Shown: positions 1 to 5,217 of the stretch, one piece after another | How positions within the stretch are numbered: position 1 is the first letter of the stretch | Layout of the letters: every line of letters starts with the position of its first letter | DNA from: Bifidobacterium breve | GTDB taxonomy: Bacteria > Actinomycetota > Actinomycetes > Mycobacteriales > Mycobacteriaceae | Assembly: GCA_943331415.1 (NCBI GenBank) | Contig: CALQLM010000126.1 | Coordinates: 1-5,221 of the forward strand | Direction: 5' to 3' | DNA length: 5,221 nt | The notes under the pieces: generated by a model | The model's input: only the letters and a program-made list of their open reading frames with translations | Database searches by the model: none | What the model was told of the DNA's origin: nothing | Position numbers and translations under genes: made by a program

Positions 1-584
1 CCGGAGTGGTGGCGCGGGCGGGCGTGCTCAAAGGCGGTATCGGAACCGCCTCGACGGTGATGGAGTCCGGCGTGACGGTGGGGGCGATCGTCGTAGTCAA
101 CTCCGCCGGCGAGGTGTTCGACACCGCCACCGGCCTGCCATGGATGGCCGAATTCGCCGCCGAGTTCGGGCTGAGCTCGCCGCCGCCCGAGCAGATCGCC
201 GCCTATGCCGCGCGCCACCGCGAACTGGGGCCACTGAACACCACCATCGCGGTGATCGCCACCGATGCCGCACTGTCCAAAGCCGCGTGTCACCGGGTCG
301 CCGTCGCGGCCCAGGACGGCCTGGCCCGGTCGATCCGGCCGGTGCATACGCCGCTGGACGGCGATACCGTCTTCATGCTGGCCACCGGCGCCGTCGAGGT
401 TGAGCCATCGCCGGACACCCCGGCGGCGATGAGCCCGGAAACGGCCCTCACCACCGCGATCGGGGTGGCGGCGGCGGATTGTCTGGCCAGAGCCGTTCTC
501 GCCGGGGTGCTGGCCGCTGAGTCGGTGGCCGCGATACCCACCTACCGCGGCATGGTGCCCGGTGCGTTCGGTGCTCGCCGGTAG
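1..584 (+). CDS. P1-family (DmpA/NylC-type) peptidase/amidohydrolase, 5' truncated by the window edge
   Basis: This is the C-terminal part (about 194 residues) of an N-terminal-nucleophile hydrolase of the P1/S58 family, similar to M. tuberculosis Rv1333 (about 344 residues, from memory). The reading frame is open from base 3 and stops at TAG 582-584; the GTG at 6 is internal. The family is made as one chain that cuts itself to free an N-terminal Ser or Thr nucleophile. Here the site reads as Asn-Thr (codons 237-239 and 240-242, in LNTTIAVIATDA), as in nylon-oligomer hydrolase NylC, not Gly-Ser as in DmpA/BapA. Other probable active-site residues are Lys in LKGG (codon 30-32), Asn in VVVNSAG (codon 99-101) and the two Asp of DGD (codons 357-359 and 363-365). 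The Asn-to-Asp distance of 40 residues equals that of NylC N266-D306. The natural substrate is unknown. It is the likely upstream neighbour in an operon, ending 10 nt before the rhomboid gene. Confidence 0.88.
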   Translation, partial: GVVARAGVLKGGIGTASTVMESGVTVGAIVVVNSAGEVFDTATGLPWMAEFAAEFGLSSPPPEQIAAYAARHRELGPLNTTIAVIATDAALSKAACHRVAVAAQDGLARSIRPVHTPLDGDTVFMLATGAVEVEPSPDTPAAMSPETALTTAIGVAAADCLARAVLAGVLAAESVAAIPTYRGMVPGAFGARR

Positions 585-594
585 CTTGGTGTCT

Positions 595-1257
595 ATGACC
601 GAGCCGTCGTCCGGGACGCCACCCACCAGGTGGTCGGGCGCCAAGGCCGGCGGCGCGACAATTCTGTCCTTCGTCGCGCTGCTTTACCTGATCGAGATCG
701 TCGACCAGCTCAGCGGGCACAGGCTGGATCGCAATGGCATCCGTCCGCTGGAAAGCGACGGACTGTGGGGCATCGTGTTCTCGCCCCTGCTGCATGCCGA
801 CTGGCGTCACCTGGTTGCCAACACGGTTCCCGCCCTGGTGCTCGGATTCCTGGTGACCCTGGCCGGAATGTCGCGGTTCGTCTGGGCGACGGCGATCATC
901 TGGATCGTTGGCGGATTCGGCACCTGGTTGATCGGTGGTCTGGGTAGCTGCGCACTCCCCACCAACCACATCGGCGCCTCCGGGCTGATCTTCGGGTGGC
1001 TGGCATTTCTGCTGGTGTTCGGCTGGTTCACCCGCCACATCTGGCAGATCGTCACCGGGCTGGTGGTGCTGTTCGTCTACGGCGGCATCCTATGGGGTGC
1101 GGTCCCGGTGCTTGACCGCTGCGGTGGCGTCTCCTGGCAGGGCCACCTGTGCGGCGCGATCGCCGGGGTGCTCGCGGCCTACTGGTTGTCCGGTCCGGAA
1201 CGCGAGGCCCGTTCCCAGAAACGACTGCAGCACAACGGTTTACCCGGACCGTCATGA
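595..1257 (+). CDS. Rhomboid-family intramembrane serine protease (Rv1337-like)
   Basis: A 220-residue polytopic membrane protein of the rhomboid family, which cleaves transmembrane substrates inside the bilayer. The catalytic dyad is visible: Ser129 in the GASG motif and His184 in WQGHLCG. The oxyanion-region signature H-x4-H-x3-N is also present as His67, His72 and Asn76, matching H145/H150/N154 of E. coli GlpG. About six hydrophobic segments are seen, near residues 20-38, 73-92, 96-115, 126-146, 151-171 and 184-199, with the serine in segment 4 and the histidine in segment 6. No natural substrate is assigned for this mycobacterial family as far as I know. I chose ATG 595 because it lies just after the upstream stop and gives the MTEPS start; GTG 562 would overlap the previous gene and GTG 589 is also in frame. 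No clear Shine-Dalgarno sequence is seen, so translation may be coupled. The stop overlaps the murI start (ATGA). Confidence 0.93.
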   Translation: MTEPSSGTPPTRWSGAKAGGATILSFVALLYLIEIVDQLSGHRLDRNGIRPLESDGLWGIVFSPLLHADWRHLVANTVPALVLGFLVTLAGMSRFVWATAIIWIVGGFGTWLIGGLGSCALPTNHIGASGLIFGWLAFLLVFGWFTRHIWQIVTGLVVLFVYGGILWGAVPVLDRCGGVSWQGHLCGAIAGVLAAYWLSGPEREARSQKRLQHNGLPGPS

Positions 1258-2066
1258 GCGATGTTTTCGCGCCGATCGGAATTTTCGACTCCGGCGTCGG
1301 CGGGTTGACGGTAACCCGATCGATCATCGACCAGTTGCCCGACGAAGAGATCAACTACGTCGGCGATACCGCCCACGGACCCTACGGGCCACTGACCATG
1401 CCCGAGGTGCGCGCACACGCGCTGGCCATCGGTGACGATCTGGTGGACCGTGGGGTCAAAGCACTCGTGATCGCCTGCAACACCGCGTCCGCGGCCTTCC
1501 TGCGCGATGCGCGGGAACGCTATGACGTGCCCGTCGTCGAAGTGATCCTGCCCGCCGTACGTCACGCGGTCGCGACCACCCGCACGGGCCGCATCGGGGT
1601 CATCGGCACCGAGGCCACCGTCTCCTCCGGGGCCTACCAGGACGCGTTCATCGCCGCCCGCGATGTCGAGGTCACCGCCGTGGCATGTCCCCGATTCGTC
1701 GAGTTCGTCGAACGCGGCATCACCAGCGGTCGGGAGGTGATGGGACTGGCCGAGGGTTACCTGGAGCCACTGCGACGGGCCGAGGTCGACACCCTGGTGC
1801 TGGGCTGCACGCACTACCCGCTGCTGTCCGGAGTGATCCAGCTGACGATGGGCGCTGCCGTCACCTTGGTCTCCAGTGCCGAGGAGACCGCCAAGGATCT
1901 GCTGCGGGTGCTCACCGAGCGCGACGAGTTGCGCCCGCATGACGCCCCGCCGGCGTCGCGGGTGTTTGAGGCGACCGGCGACCCGGAGGCGTTCGTCGCG
2001 CTGGCGACCCGATTTCTCGGCCCGGTGGTCACCGGGGTGCAGCGCCACGTCGGCGTCCGGAATTGA
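1254..2066 (+). CDS. murI: Glutamate racemase
   Basis: A 270-residue cytoplasmic, cofactor-independent glutamate racemase that converts L-glutamate to D-glutamate, the second residue of the peptidoglycan stem peptide. Both catalytic cysteines are present: Cys75 in the ACNTAS motif and Cys185 in LGCTHYPLL, with His187 beside it. The N-terminal [10 protein letters not shown] (Asp12, Ser13) and GPYGP (Tyr44) are substrate-binding motifs of the Asp/Glu racemase fold. The length fits the family. Start ATG 1254 overlaps the rhomboid stop as ATGA and puts FDSG at residue 11, as expected; an in-frame extension back to 1149 would lie wholly inside the rhomboid gene. Mycobacterial MurI proteins have also been reported to bind and inhibit DNA gyrase; nothing in the sequence here tests that. 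It shares the chromosome neighbourhood of M. tuberculosis Rv1338. Confidence 0.97.
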   Translation: MSDVFAPIGIFDSGVGGLTVTRSIIDQLPDEEINYVGDTAHGPYGPLTMPEVRAHALAIGDDLVDRGVKALVIACNTASAAFLRDARERYDVPVVEVILPAVRHAVATTRTGRIGVIGTEATVSSGAYQDAFIAARDVEVTAVACPRFVEFVERGITSGREVMGLAEGYLEPLRRAEVDTLVLGCTHYPLLSGVIQLTMGAAVTLVSSAEETAKDLLRVLTERDELRPHDAPPASRVFEATGDPEAFVALATRFLGPVVTGVQRHVGVRN

Positions 2067-2100
2067 GCCGTCCGTCTGCCCAACGTGGCAAGCTGGCACC

Positions 2101-2868
2101 GTGCGAATCACGGTGCTCGGCTGCTCCGGCAGTGTCGTGGGGCCGGATTCGTCGGCATCCGGCTATTTACTGACCGCACCGGATACTCCGCCGCTGGTGC
2201 TGGACTTCGGCGGCGGAGTCCTGGGGGCGCTCCAGCGCCACGCTGATCCCAACGAAGTACATGTGTTGCTGTCGCACCTGCACGCCGACCACTGCCTGGA
2301 TCTGCCCGGACTGTTCGTCTGGCGCCGCTACCACCCGTCGCCGGCCACCCAGCGCGGAATCATGTACGGCCCTAGCGACACCTGGACCCGGCTGGCCGCG
2401 GCCTCCTCGCCGGTGGGCGGTGAGCTGGACGACTTCTCCGATATCTTCGAGGTACGGCCCTGGGTGGACAGCGAGGCCGTGACGTTCGGCGGCCTCAGCG
2501 TGTTGCCTCGCCTGGTCACCCATCCCACCGAGTCCTTCGGGATGCGGGTCACCGACGCCGACGGGGCCACGTTGGTCTACAGCGGTGACACCGGCATCTG
2601 CGACTCGCTGGTCGAACTGGCCGCCGGGGCGGACGTCTTCCTGTGCGAGGCATCCTGGACCGACGCACCCGACCGGCCGAGGGATCTGCACATGTCCGGC
2701 GCGGAAGCCGGGCGGGTGGCCAACCTGGCCGGCGTGGGCGAACTTCTGCTGACCCACATTCCCCCGTGGACCTCACGCGAAGATGTGATCAGTGAGGCCA
2801 AGGCCGAGTTCGACGGACCGGTGCACGCCGTGGTGGCCGGAGAGACCATCGAGGTCCGCCGGTCCTGA
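2101..2868 (+). CDS. Cyclic-nucleotide phosphodiesterase, metallo-beta-lactamase fold (Rv1339-like)
   Basis: A 255-residue metallo-beta-lactamase-fold hydrolase, closely resembling M. tuberculosis Rv1339, reported as an atypical class II phosphodiesterase that lowers cAMP and alters tolerance to cell-wall-acting antibiotics. The metal-binding motif is H59-x-H61-x-D63-H64 (LSHLHADHCLD). Further probable ligands are His141 (VTHPTESFG), Asp163 (YSGDTGICD) and His219 (LLTHIPPW). These suggest a two-metal site, as in RNase Z-like and PDE members. The N-terminal RITVLGCSGS strand is typical of the fold. No signal peptide is seen, so it should be cytoplasmic. GTG 2101 places the protein start directly at this strand. 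The frame is open further upstream to 1876, but that part lies inside murI and has no family match that I recognise. No good Shine-Dalgarno precedes GTG 2101; a weak -10-like CAAGCT sits at 2089-2094, so leaderless initiation is possible. It lies 34 nt after murI. Confidence 0.92.
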   Translation: MRITVLGCSGSVVGPDSSASGYLLTAPDTPPLVLDFGGGVLGALQRHADPNEVHVLLSHLHADHCLDLPGLFVWRRYHPSPATQRGIMYGPSDTWTRLAAASSPVGGELDDFSDIFEVRPWVDSEAVTFGGLSVLPRLVTHPTESFGMRVTDADGATLVYSGDTGICDSLVELAAGADVFLCEASWTDAPDRPRDLHMSGAEAGRVANLAGVGELLLTHIPPWTSREDVISEAKAEFDGPVHAVVAGETIEVRRS

Positions 2869-2887
2869 GCAACCGACCGGCGCGGGT

Positions 2888-2893
2888 TAGGGT
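2888..2893 (+). promoter_or_regulatory. Possible -10 box (TAGGGT) or Shine-Dalgarno (AGGG) deciding the rph start
   Basis: TAGGGT fits the mycobacterial SigA pattern TANNNT, and its last T lies exactly seven bases before GTG 2900, so transcription could begin on the start codon itself (leaderless mRNA). The AGGG at 2889-2892 within it could instead act as a Shine-Dalgarno sequence seven bases from the same GTG. Either reading supports GTG 2900 over TTG 2894. No -35 box was assigned. Confidence 0.4.
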
Positions 2894-2899
2894 TTGTCC

Positions 2900-3679
2900 G
2901 TGGCAGTGCGACTAGATGGCAGGCTCGACGACGAATTGCGGCCCGTGGTCATTACCCGCGGCTTCACCTCGAATCCGGCCGGATCGGTATTGATCGAGTT
3001 CGGCGCTACCCGGGTGATGTGCACCGCGAGTGTCACCGAGGGCGTTCCTCGCTGGCGTAAGGGTTCCGGGCTGGGCTGGCTGACCGCCGAGTATGCGATG
3101 CTGCCCGCCGCCACCCACACCCGATCGGACCGCGAGGCGGTCAGAGGTCGTGTCGGGGGACGCACCCATGAGATCAGCCGACTCGTCGGCCGCTCGCTGC
3201 GGGCCTGTATCGACCTGGCGGCGCTGGGGGAGAACACCATCGCTATCGATTGCGATGTACTGCAGGCCGACGGTGGTACCCGTACTGCCGCGATCACCGG
3301 TGCCTATGTGGCGCTCTCAGATGCCGTCACCTACCTGGCCGCGGCCGGCCGACTCACCGATCCGAAGCCGCTGTCATGTGCGATCGCGGCGATCAGTGTC
3401 GGCGTGGTCGACGGCCGGGTGCGCGTCGACCTTCCCTACGAGGAGGATTCGCGCGCCGAGGTCGATATGAACGTCGTGTCCACCGATACCGGAACGCTGG
3501 TGGAAATTCAGGGCACCGGTGAGGGTGCGACCTTCCCGCGTTCCACTCTGGACAAGATGCTCGACGCGGCGTTCGGCGCCTGCGAGACGCTGTTCGCGGT
3601 TCAACGCGAGGCCCTCGCACTGCCGTATCCGGGAGTGCTGCCCGAGGGCCCGGCGCCGAAGAAGGCGTTCGGAAGCTGA
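2900..3679 (+). CDS. rph: Ribonuclease PH
   Basis: A 259-residue phosphorolytic 3'-to-5' exoribonuclease that trims tRNA precursor 3' ends, releasing nucleoside diphosphates; family members form hexameric rings. Seen in order: the arginine-rich RNA-binding and ring-contact region (RSDRE through [15 protein letters not shown], about residues 76-104), the phosphate-binding GGTR loop with Arg128 (R126 in E. coli), and the catalytic acidic cluster [17 protein letters not shown] with Asp177, Asp183 and Asp189. The tail ([20 protein letters not shown]) resembles other mycobacterial RphA proteins. I chose GTG 2900, with AGGG seven bases upstream, which gives the same length (259) that I recall for M. 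tuberculosis RphA (Rv1340). TTG 2894 and GTG 2906 are alternatives. It follows the phosphodiesterase gene by 31 nt and precedes rdgB by 4 nt, so rph and rdgB are almost certainly co-transcribed. Confidence 0.97.
   Translation: MAVRLDGRLDDELRPVVITRGFTSNPAGSVLIEFGATRVMCTASVTEGVPRWRKGSGLGWLTAEYAMLPAATHTRSDREAVRGRVGGRTHEISRLVGRSLRACIDLAALGENTIAIDCDVLQADGGTRTAAITGAYVALSDAVTYLAAAGRLTDPKPLSCAIAAISVGVVDGRVRVDLPYEEDSRAEVDMNVVSTDTGTLVEIQGTGEGATFPRSTLDKMLDAAFGACETLFAVQREALALPYPGVLPEGPAPKKAFGS
3671..3675 (+). promoter_or_regulatory. Ribosome binding site (GGAAG) for rdgB
   Basis: GGAAG lies eight bases before GTG 3684, inside the last codons of rph. It supports GTG 3684 as the start in place of the long upstream extension of the frame into rph, and suggests coupled translation. 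Confidence 0.5.
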
Positions 3680-3683
3680 GCGT

Positions 3684-4331
3684 GTGACCACACTGCTGGT
3701 TGCCAGCCGCAACACCAAGAAACTGGCTGAGTTACGCCGGGTGCTCGACGCGGCCGGGATATCCGGGTTGGAGTTGGTGTCGTTGGATGACCTCGCGCCG
3801 TTCGACGAGGCGCCCGAAATCGGGTCCACGTTCGAAGAGAACGCGATCGCGAAGGCCCGTGACGGGTTCGCCGCGACCGGACTTCCCACCCTTGCCGATG
3901 ATTCCGGTCTCGAGGTGGCCGCGCTGCACGGAATGCCCGGTGTGCTCTCGGCGCGGTGGTCAGGTGGACACGGGGACGACGCGGCGAACTACTCGCTGCT
4001 GTTAGCCCAGATGGGGGATGTCCCGGATTTCCGGCGGGGTGCGGCGTTCGTCTCGGCCTGTGCGCTGGTCTCCGGTCCCGCTGATATTACGGTGGTCCGT
4101 GGATCCTGGCGGGGTGTGATTGCCCGAGAACCGTTGGGCGACGGCGGCTTCGGCTATGACCCGGTGTTCATACCCGAGGGCGAGACCCCCGGCAAAGGCC
4201 GCAGCGCAGCCCAGTTGAGTCCGGTCGAGAAGGATGCGGCATCACATCGCGGGCGGGCGCTGGCGCTGTTGGTACCGGCGCTTCACGGCCTCGCTTCGGG
4301 GGCTGCGGCTACAGGCCGAACCGCTCCTTGA
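3684..4331 (+). CDS. rdgB: RdgB/HAM1-type dITP/XTP pyrophosphatase
   Basis: A 215-residue cytoplasmic nucleotide-pool sanitiser that hydrolyses dITP, ITP and XTP to the monophosphate and pyrophosphate, keeping deaminated purines out of DNA and RNA. Family motifs are present in order: N-terminal SRNTKKLAEL (Ser8, Asn10, Lys13) for the phosphates, TFEENAIAKA (Glu51, Glu52) and DDSGLEV (Asp72, Asp73) for metal and catalysis, GGFGYDPVF (residues 154-162) and SHRGRAL (Ser187, His188, Arg189) for the base. The length is normal (about 200), with a slightly longer, low-complexity Ala/Gly tail after the last conserved motif. Start GTG 3684 is supported by GGAAG upstream and puts the LLVASRN strand at the N-terminus; it is 4 nt after rph, the common rph-rdgB pairing. 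The 3' end runs 23 bp into the convergent DUF3817 gene. Confidence 0.96.
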   Translation: MTTLLVASRNTKKLAELRRVLDAAGISGLELVSLDDLAPFDEAPEIGSTFEENAIAKARDGFAATGLPTLADDSGLEVAALHGMPGVLSARWSGGHGDDAANYSLLLAQMGDVPDFRRGAAFVSACALVSGPADITVVRGSWRGVIAREPLGDGGFGYDPVFIPEGETPGKGRSAAQLSPVEKDAASHRGRALALLVPALHGLASGAAATGRTAP

Positions 4332-4656
4332 GCTCGCGGGTCTGAACCTGCTCGACGATGATGCCCAGCAGCGGGATAGTGCCGGCCAGCAGTACGCCGA
4401 TGGTCTTGGCGATGCCCCAACGGACCTTCACTGCGAGGTTGGCGGTGAAGAGTAGGTAGACGAAATACACCCAGCCGTGAACGATGCTGATCCACTCCGG
4501 CGGGTATTCCACCTTCACCACGTACTTGAGGATGAGCTCGTAGCACAGGGCGATCAACCAGATACCCGTCAACCAGGCCATCACCCGATATCCGGTCAGG
4601 GCGGAGCGAATCTTCTCGATCGGCGCGAGCGGGTGGGCCTCGGGGGATTCGGTCAT
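4309..4656 (-). CDS. DUF3817 small membrane protein (Rv1342c-like)
   Basis: A 115-residue protein of the DUF3817 family, orthologous by resemblance to M. tuberculosis Rv1342c; its function is unknown. Three hydrophobic segments are seen, near residues 24-46, 56-77 and 82-102. The second begins with a conserved-looking HGWVYFVY (His60) and the segments are separated by short charged turns (KVE, KVRW). The N-terminus is short and hydrophilic, and the C-terminus ends in a charged QTRELKERFGL helix, probably cytoplasmic. There is no signal peptide and no enzyme motif. ATG 4656 overlaps the stop of the upstream lprD-like gene as ATGA, so the two should be co-translated and their products may work together; that partnership is an inference. 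The stop codon (TAG, 4311-4309) lies inside the end of rdgB, so the two transcription units converge with no intergenic space for an ordinary terminator. Confidence 0.92.
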   Translation of the reverse strand: MTESPEAHPLAPIEKIRSALTGYRVMAWLTGIWLIALCYELILKYVVKVEYPPEWISIVHGWVYFVYLLFTANLAVKVRWGIAKTIGVLLAGTIPLLGIIVEQVQTRELKERFGL

Positions 4657-5048
4657 GCGGTCGTCCTGTTCTGATTGTTGTCGGCGGCGCCGTCTGCCCT
4701 GGCTAATTCGGCAAGGTAGGCGTTGTACTCGCGAAGCACGGGATCATCGCCGCTGGCCGGGGTCGGCGGCGCGGGCCGCTCGGGAAGAAGATCGCTCGGG
4801 ATCTCGGTGAGTTCACCGTCAGCGCCCGGCGCCGACGGAGGGTTCTCTTCGTAGCGGACGAACTTGCGGTACGCGTACACGCAGAAACCGGCGAAGAACG
4901 GCCACTGCAGCGCATATCCCAGGTTCTGGAAACTGCCCGATGTCGACTCGTAGCGGGTCCACTGCCACCAGCCCAGCGCCAGGCAACCGCCGGTGGCGAC
5001 GATCACCAGCAGGATCAGCGCGAAGCGTCGGCGACGGGTGATGGGCAC
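4653..5048 (-). CDS. lprD: LprD-like two-segment membrane protein (Rv1343c-like)
   Basis: A 131-residue protein resembling M. tuberculosis Rv1343c, named LprD as a putative lipoprotein; its function is unknown. After a basic start (four Arg at 5-8) comes a hydrophobic segment at about 9-30, then a second at about 43-60 (GYALQWPFFAGFCVYAY), a Pro-rich acidic linker (about 67-105) and a conserved-looking DPVLREYNAYLAELA motif before a hydrophilic tail ending in NQNRTTA. The only lipobox candidate is ATGG-Cys22, which lacks the usual Leu at -3 and is followed by a Trp-rich continuation of the helix, so a two-pass membrane protein seems more likely than a lipoprotein. I chose GTG 5048: it gives a length near that of the M. 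tuberculosis protein (126, from memory) and has TACCGT seven bases upstream. The frame extends back to ATG 5111, but that lies inside the tRNA gene. The stop overlaps the DUF3817 start (ATGA). Confidence 0.87.
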   Translation of the reverse strand: MPITRRRRFALILLVIVATGGCLALGWWQWTRYESTSGSFQNLGYALQWPFFAGFCVYAYRKFVRYEENPPSAPGADGELTEIPSDLLPERPAPPTPASGDDPVLREYNAYLAELARADGAADNNQNRTTA

Positions 5049-5054
5049 GCTATG

Positions 5055-5060
5055 ACGGTA
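5055..5060 (-). promoter_or_regulatory. Predicted -10 box (TACCGT) for the lprD-like operon, leaderless
   Basis: Read on the minus strand, TACCGT fits TANNNT and its last T is seven bases before the GTG at 5048, so the transcript would start on the start codon itself. No Shine-Dalgarno is seen before this GTG, which agrees with leaderless initiation, a frequent mode in mycobacteria. No convincing -35 was found; a TTGATT at 5078-5073 is too close (12-base spacer). Confidence 0.42.
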
Positions 5061-5069
5061 CCGCCGCGA

Positions 5070-5075
5070 TAGAAT
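5070..5075 (+). promoter_or_regulatory. Predicted -10 box (TAGAAT) for tRNA-Leu
   Basis: TAGAAT differs from the TATAAT consensus at one base. A start about seven bases on, near G5082, would leave a leader of about five bases before the mature tRNA 5' end at 5087, to be removed by RNase P. No good -35 is visible at the normal spacing (5047-5052 reads ACGCTA). Confidence 0.5.
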
Positions 5076-5086
5076 CAACCTGCGCT

Positions 5087-5169
5087 GCGGGCGTGATGAA
5101 ATGGCAGACATGCCGGCTTTAGGTGCCGGTGCTCGAGAGAGCGTGTGGGTTCGAATCCCTCCGCCCGCA
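5087..5169 (+). tRNA. tRNA-Leu (anticodon UAG, reads CUA and related CUN codons)
   Basis: An 83-nt class II tRNA folds from the sequence. The acceptor stem GCGGGCG (5087-5093) pairs perfectly with CGCCCGC (5162-5168), followed by discriminator A5169, the identity base expected for tRNA-Leu. The D stem is ATG/CAT (5096-5098 with 5109-5111), with GG at 5103-5104 in the loop. The anticodon stem is CCGGC/GCCGG (5113-5117 with 5125-5129) around loop TTTAGGT, giving anticodon TAG at 5120-5122. The long variable arm is GCTC-GAGA-GAGC (5131-5142). The T loop is TTCGAAT (5150-5156) on stem GTGGG/CCCTC, which has one T-T mismatch (5146 with 5160). The 3' CCA is not encoded (CAA follows), so it must be added after transcription. 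The gene is divergent from the lprD-like gene, with 38 bases between. Confidence 0.96.
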
Positions 5170-5185
5170 CAACAGGTCAGATCTA

Positions 5186-5217
5186 CGCAAGCCCAGCTAG
5201 AGGTCTAGCACTTGGCG
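5186..5217. repeat. Imperfect palindrome just after tRNA-Leu; possible terminator
   Basis: The core is a perfect inverted repeat, GCTAGA (5196-5201) and TCTAGC (5204-5209), separated by GG. Outer arms CGCAAG (5186-5191) and CTTGGCG (5211-5217) also pair, with one bulged G, across an internal loop of CCCA opposite A. As RNA this could form a stem-loop that ends the tRNA transcript, but no run of U follows before the window ends. It could equally be a protein-binding or recombination site. The rest of 5170-5221 contains no gene that I can see. Confidence 0.4.

Noticed and set aside
448..1038. 196-codon open frame on the minus strand opposite the hydrolase/rhomboid junction
   Set aside because: It spans two real genes, has low-complexity Pro/Gly/Gln/Arg composition and no recognisable motif or start signal.
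1149..1253. N-terminal extension of murI inside the rhomboid gene
   Set aside because: The extra residues are Arg-rich and unrelated to racemases; ATG 1254 with ATGA overlap gives the normal family length.
1876..2100. N-terminal extension of the phosphodiesterase inside murI
   Set aside because: The added 75 residues are an Arg/Pro-rich out-of-frame reading of murI; the fold begins right after GTG 2101.
1179..2111. Long (310-codon) open frame on the minus strand opposite murI
   Set aside because: It mirrors murI, whose catalytic motifs are intact. The translated product is rich in Gly, Asp, Arg and His without any family motif, typical of antisense frames in high-G+C DNA.
2167..2757. 196-codon open frame on the minus strand opposite the phosphodiesterase gene
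   Set aside because: It is a shadow of a gene with a complete metal-binding motif set; the product is Gly/Gln/His-rich with no family features.
2869..2890. Possible terminator hairpin between the phosphodiesterase and rph genes
   Set aside because: Only short, imperfect complementarity (AACC with GGTT) and no U-run were found in the 31-base gap.
3519..3683. N-terminal extension of rdgB inside rph
   Set aside because: The segment is a +1-type shadow of rph rich in Arg and Cys; GTG 3684 has a Shine-Dalgarno and starts at the first strand of the family.
5049..5111. Upstream ATG (5111, minus) for the lprD-like gene
   Set aside because: It lies within the tRNA-Leu gene, and the extra 21 residues are basic and not expected from the M. 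tuberculosis protein.
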